From NCBI RefSeq assembly GCF_004682055.1, contig NZ_QUZU01000026.1, forward strand, positions 1 through 64,000: a DNA stretch of 64,000 bases, given 5' to 3'. Position 1 is the first letter of the stretch; each line of letters opens with the position of its first letter. Below, piece by piece: positions 60,864-64,000 of this stretch. Position numbers and translations under genes: made by a program. The notes beneath the pieces were generated by a model, which made no database searches, was not told the DNA's origin, and worked only from the letters and a program-made list of their open reading frames with translations. Source of the stretch: Pseudomonas kairouanensis. GTDB lineage: Bacteria > Pseudomonadota > Gammaproteobacteria > Pseudomonadales > Pseudomonadaceae.

Positions 60864-61682
60864 ATGTCTATCCCCACGCAAACCATCCCGGCTTTCGGCC
60901 TTGGTACCTTCCGCCTGCAAGGTCAGGTGGTGATCGATTCCGTCAGCACCGGCCTGGAACTGGGCTACCGCGCCATCGATACCGCACAGATCTACGATAA
61001 CGAGGCGGATGTCGGCCAGGCCATCGCCGACAGTGGCATCCCCCGTGATGAGCTGTTCATCACCAGCAAGATCTGGATCGCCAATTTCGCCGAAGACCAG
61101 TTGATCCCCAGCCTCAAGGAAAGCCTGCGCAAGCTCAAGACCGACCACCTGGACCTGACCCTGATCCACTGGCCATCACCGGAAGACCAGGTGCCCGTCG
61201 CCGAATTCATGGGCCAGTTACTGGAAGCCAAGCGCCTGGGCCTGACACGCCAGATCGGTATTTCCAACTTCACCATCGACCTGATGCAGCAGGCGATTGC
61301 TGCCGTCGGCGCCGAGCATATCGCCACCAACCAGGTCGAACTGCATCCCTACCTGCAAAACCAGAAGGTGGTGGATTTCGCCACCGCCAACGGTATCCAG
61401 ATCACGTCGTACATGACCCTGGCCTACGGCGAAGTGCTCAAGGACCCGGTGATCCAGCAGATTGCCCAGCGCCATCAGGCAACTCCCGCGCAAGTGACGC
61501 TGGCCTGGGCCATGCAACAGGGCTACGCGGTGATCCCGTCATCGACCCAGCGCGCCAACCTGGAAAGCAACCTCAAGGCCCTGCAACTGACCTTGAGCGC
61601 CGCCGACATGGCGCAAATTGCCGGCCTGGAGCGCGGCCACCGCTTGACCAGCCCCAAGGGCATCGCGCCGACGTGGGACTAA
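60864..61682 (+). CDS. dkgB: Aldo/keto reductase, 2,5-diketo-D-gluconate reductase B-like
   Basis: A 272-residue NADPH-dependent reductase close to E. coli DkgB, which reduces methylglyoxal and 2,5-diketogluconate. The active-site tetrad is present: Asp/Tyr in YRAIDTAQIYDNE, Lys in FITSKIW, and His in LIHWPSP. The cofactor motif VIPSSTQRANLESNL is near the end. GGAGT precedes the ATG. Its stop overlaps the stop of the convergent receiver-like gene. Confidence 0.88.
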   Translation: MSIPTQTIPAFGLGTFRLQGQVVIDSVSTGLELGYRAIDTAQIYDNEADVGQAIADSGIPRDELFITSKIWIANFAEDQLIPSLKESLRKLKTDHLDLTLIHWPSPEDQVPVAEFMGQLLEAKRLGLTRQIGISNFTIDLMQQAIAAVGAEHIATNQVELHPYLQNQKVVDFATANGIQITSYMTLAYGEVLKDPVIQQIAQRHQATPAQVTLAWAMQQGYAVIPSSTQRANLESNLKALQLTLSAADMAQIAGLERGHRLTSPKGIAPTWD

Positions 61683-62101
61683 GCCCCCACCACGCGGCTG
61701 CGGGATAGCTCCCGCAGCCACGGCAACACCCGCAGGCCAGCTGCGGCGGCGGGTGGGTCGATGATGTCCATGAAGTGTTCGAGATTGACGTTGTCCGGCA
61801 CGCCAGGCAGGCGCACCAGTACCGCCGGCGTTGCGCTGGGCGCCGCACCCAGGTCCAGGTGGTCGTAGACCAGCACATGCCGTACCTGGGGCTGGGGTCC
61901 GCTGGTCTGCGTCGTGAGCCCGGCATTGATGATCAACACGTCAAAGGGCTCGGCGGGAATGGCTGTGAGTATCTGGACTTCTTCGAAGGTCTGCACCGGC
62001 ACGATTCGGTGATACCCCAGTTGGTTGAGCATTTTTTCGATGTACAACCGTTGCAGGTGCTGTTCATCGGCAATCAGGATGGTCAGTGCTTTGTTCGGCA
62101 T
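61679..62101 (-). CDS. Receiver-like protein lacking the phosphoacceptor Asp
   Basis: A 140-residue protein with receiver fold start LTILIADEQHLQRLYIEKMLNQLGY. The acidic pocket pair (Asp12, Glu13) is present, but the position of the phosphorylated Asp is Asn59 (FDVLIINAG). The conserved Thr/Ser and Lys positions are also unclear. So it is a pseudo-receiver or acts without phosphorylation. It lies downstream of the hybrid kinase on the same strand (134 bases), so a link to that kinase is likely. No output domain is seen. Confidence 0.75.
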   Translation of the reverse strand: MPNKALTILIADEQHLQRLYIEKMLNQLGYHRIVPVQTFEEVQILTAIPAEPFDVLIINAGLTTQTSGPQPQVRHVLVYDHLDLGAAPSATPAVLVRLPGVPDNVNLEHFMDIIDPPAAAAGLRVLPWLRELSRSRVVGA

Positions 62102-62235
62102 GGCAAACCCCTGGGCAGGCAGCGCTCGTCAGTGAGCGAGGCCCATTTTCCAGACATATCCCGAAGACAAAATCAGGCTTGTTCCCCTTCTTCGTAGGAG
62201 TTCTCCCAAATACACCGAATGGCAAGCCACTCCGG

Positions 62236-64000
62236 TCATGGCTGCTTGCAATACAAGCGCAATCCTTGATGCAAACTTTCGATGGCCCTGCCTACCTCGT
62301 CGGCAGTGGCGTTGAGTGCAGCGCTGTCCCGCCGCTCACATACCCCTTCCAAGGCTTCACAACCGTTGATCAACCGCTGGGCCTTGACCATGCGCGCCCC
62401 ACCTTTGGCCCGATGGGCCAGGTCGTGCAGCCTGGCAAAATCGACTGGCTCCAGCAACGTCGACAACAACGCCCGATCTTGCTCAAGACTCTCGAGCAAC
62501 GGCACCAACAGGTCGTTGAGGGCCGTAGAGTCCCCCCCGACCAGGTTGATTAACGCGCTCAAGTCGAACAACGGTTCGGCATCATCCCCTGAGCCAGCGC
62601 ACGGGCAAGCAGCCAACGCCGTGCGCAAATCTTCAAGGCCGGTGGGTTTGAACAGGCAGCCGTCCATGCCCGCTTGCCGGCAGCGTTCGGCCTCTTCCGG
62701 CTGGGCATTGGCGGTGAACCCCAGCAACAGGCAAGGCGTCAGCCCGCGTTCACGTTCGTGTGCGCGAATTTCGCGCGCCAGGGCATAACCATCCTTGAGG
62801 GGCATGTTGCAATCGGTGATCACCCCATCAAAGTGCCCGGCCTGCCACAGCTCAAACCCCTGCACACCGTCTTCGGCGCTGATGATACGGTGCCCCAGCA
62901 GGCTCAGTTGACGCGTCAGCAACAGGCGGTTGGCCGGGTAGTCATCCACCACCAGGATGCTCAGCGCACGCGTCGCAGGCAGTTGCGATACGGGTAACGC
63001 CACCGGCGGTGCAACACTCAGTGCCAGCGTCAACGCCACATCCACCCGCGTGCCCTTGCCCAGCACACTGCTCAAATGCAACGTTCCCCCCATCATTTCG
63101 CACAGATTACGGCTGATCACCAAGCCCAGGCCTGACCCACTGCGCGCCGACTGCTCGTTGTTACTGCCCTGGATAAAGGGGTTGAACAAACGCTGCTGGT
63201 CTTCGGCGCTGATACCGATGCCGCTGTCTTCTACCCACAACCGCAGGTTCAACGGCCCGTTCGCCATCGGTGGCGCCACACGAGCCCCCAGGCGCACCTG
63301 GCCGGTGGCTGTGAACTTGATCGCGTTGCCCAGCAAGTTAGACACCACCTGCTTGAAGCGCAGCGGATCGATCAACACCGGCTGATCGATCTGCGGGTCA
63401 AGCTCCACATGCAGCGCCAGGCCCTTGTCCCGCGCCAGCCCTTCGAACACGCGCGCCACCGACGCCAGCAGCTCATGCAAGTTGGCAGGTTCCAGGGCCA
63501 GGGACAGGTGGCCTGACTCGATGCGTGCAATATCAAGGATGTCGCCGATCAACTCCAACATGCTGCGCGACGCCACCGACGCCACTTCCAGCGCATCACG
63601 ATCGGCGTGGCCCTGCTCGGCATTTTTGAGGGCCAGTTCGATCATGCCGATCACCGCATTCATGGGCGTGCGGATCTCATGGCTCATGGTCGCCAGGAAC
63701 GTAGTTTTGGCCCGATTGGCGGCGTCTGCGTCCTCCTTGGCTTCCTGCAACTGGCCCAGCAAGCGCTGGCGCTCACTGACGTCGACCCAGCCGGCGATCA
63801 TGCCCACGACTTTTTCATCGCCATCGCGGTAGGGCAGCATCCATTGGTAGATGGTCAGCACGCCACCGTTGGGCACCTTGAGTACACGATCCTGAATCTG
63901 CGGCTCACCCCGCTCCATCAAGCGCATGTAGTCAGCATGGAACGACTGCGCCTGCGGCGGGTTGCCGGTGTCGGTTTCCACCACCGTCTTGCCGATCACA
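62236..64000 (-). CDS. Hybrid sensor histidine kinase with receiver and Hpt domains (5' end outside window)
   Basis: The 587 visible residues begin inside a PAS domain. Then come a HisKA box with ATMSHEIRTPMNAVIGM, a HATPase (N box NLLGNAIKFT, G box GSGLGLVISRNL), and a receiver with VVDDYPANRLLL and the phosphoacceptor Asp in DGVITDCNMPLKDG. A C-terminal Hpt domain has its His in LHDLAHRAKGGARM. It is thus a tripartite, BvgS/EvgS-like kinase with a complete phosphorelay. The N-terminal sensor part is beyond position 64000. The following gene encodes a degenerate receiver. Confidence 0.88.
   Translation of the reverse strand, partial: VIGKTVVETDTGNPPQAQSFHADYMRLMERGEPQIQDRVLKVPNGGVLTIYQWMLPYRDGDEKVVGMIAGWVDVSERQRLLGQLQEAKEDADAANRAKTTFLATMSHEIRTPMNAVIGMIELALKNAEQGHADRDALEVASVASRSMLELIGDILDIARIESGHLSLALEPANLHELLASVARVFEGLARDKGLALHVELDPQIDQPVLIDPLRFKQVVSNLLGNAIKFTATGQVRLGARVAPPMANGPLNLRLWVEDSGIGISAEDQQRLFNPFIQGSNNEQSARSGSGLGLVISRNLCEMMGGTLHLSSVLGKGTRVDVALTLALSVAPPVALPVSQLPATRALSILVVDDYPANRLLLTRQLSLLGHRIISAEDGVQGFELWQAGHFDGVITDCNMPLKDGYALAREIRAHERERGLTPCLLLGFTANAQPEEAERCRQAGMDGCLFKPTGLEDLRTALAACPCAGSGDDAEPLFDLSALINLVGGDSTALNDLLVPLLESLEQDRALLSTLLEPVDFARLHDLAHRAKGGARMVKAQRLINGCEALEGVCERRDSAALNATADEVGRAIESLHQGLRLYCKQP

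Overview
The window comes from a fluorescens-group Pseudomonas chromosome. The supporting signs are high GC with Pseudomonas-like codon use, the gacA-uvrC-pgsA-tRNA-Gly block with gacA starting at TTG, the paaABCDE-permease-paaZ order, several diguanylate cyclases and REP-like palindromes between genes. No strain can be named from the sequence alone.

Layout. Positions 1-7,950 hold the phenylacetate catabolic operon: a strong promoter overlapped by a candidate operator, the ring-epoxidase genes paaABCDE, a DUF485/solute-symporter pair and the ring-opening enzyme paaZ. A membrane diguanylate cyclase follows, then pcaIJ (3-oxoadipate CoA-transferase), which serves the same lower pathway. Positions 11,000-31,900 are a mixed accessory region. 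It holds lipoproteins, a three-gene overlapping operon with a Rap1a/Tai-like secreted protein, a TonB-receptor remnant, an ABC exporter, a hybrid sensor kinase, two further GGDEF proteins (one with an NMT1/THI5-like sensor), a secreted DUF4432 protein behind a Cra-like operator, and an MFS transporter. Positions 29,500-37,750 contain oxidoreductases with LysR and AraC regulators, a RidA-like protein and a nitrilase-family gene paired with a duplicated membrane protein.

Positions about 37,800-54,400 form a lower-GC defence island next to tRNA-Gly(GCC), with a tyrosine integrase at the tRNA end. It carries two complete anti-phage systems facing each other. On the + strand is a Shango-type operon (TerB protein, P-loop ATPase, Lhr/BrxHI-like helicase). 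On the - strand is a type I Zorya operon (zorA MotA-like, zorB MotB/OmpA-like, zorC, zorD SNF2 helicase). A frameshifted OmpA-like fragment between zorA and the integrase looks like the remains of earlier cargo.

To the right of the tRNA the core chromosome resumes: pgsA, uvrC, gacA, a divergent XRE/BcepMu-gp16-like regulator pair (probable phage remnant), and a class I DAHP synthase. That gene is preceded by an aromatic-residue-rich leader peptide, a strong attenuator-type terminator and a second Tyr-rich small ORF. The window ends with an aldo/keto reductase, a receiver-like protein lacking the phosphoacceptor Asp, and a hybrid kinase cut by the window edge.

The most interesting parts are the head-to-head Shango/Zorya island and the two-leader attenuation region of the DAHP synthase.
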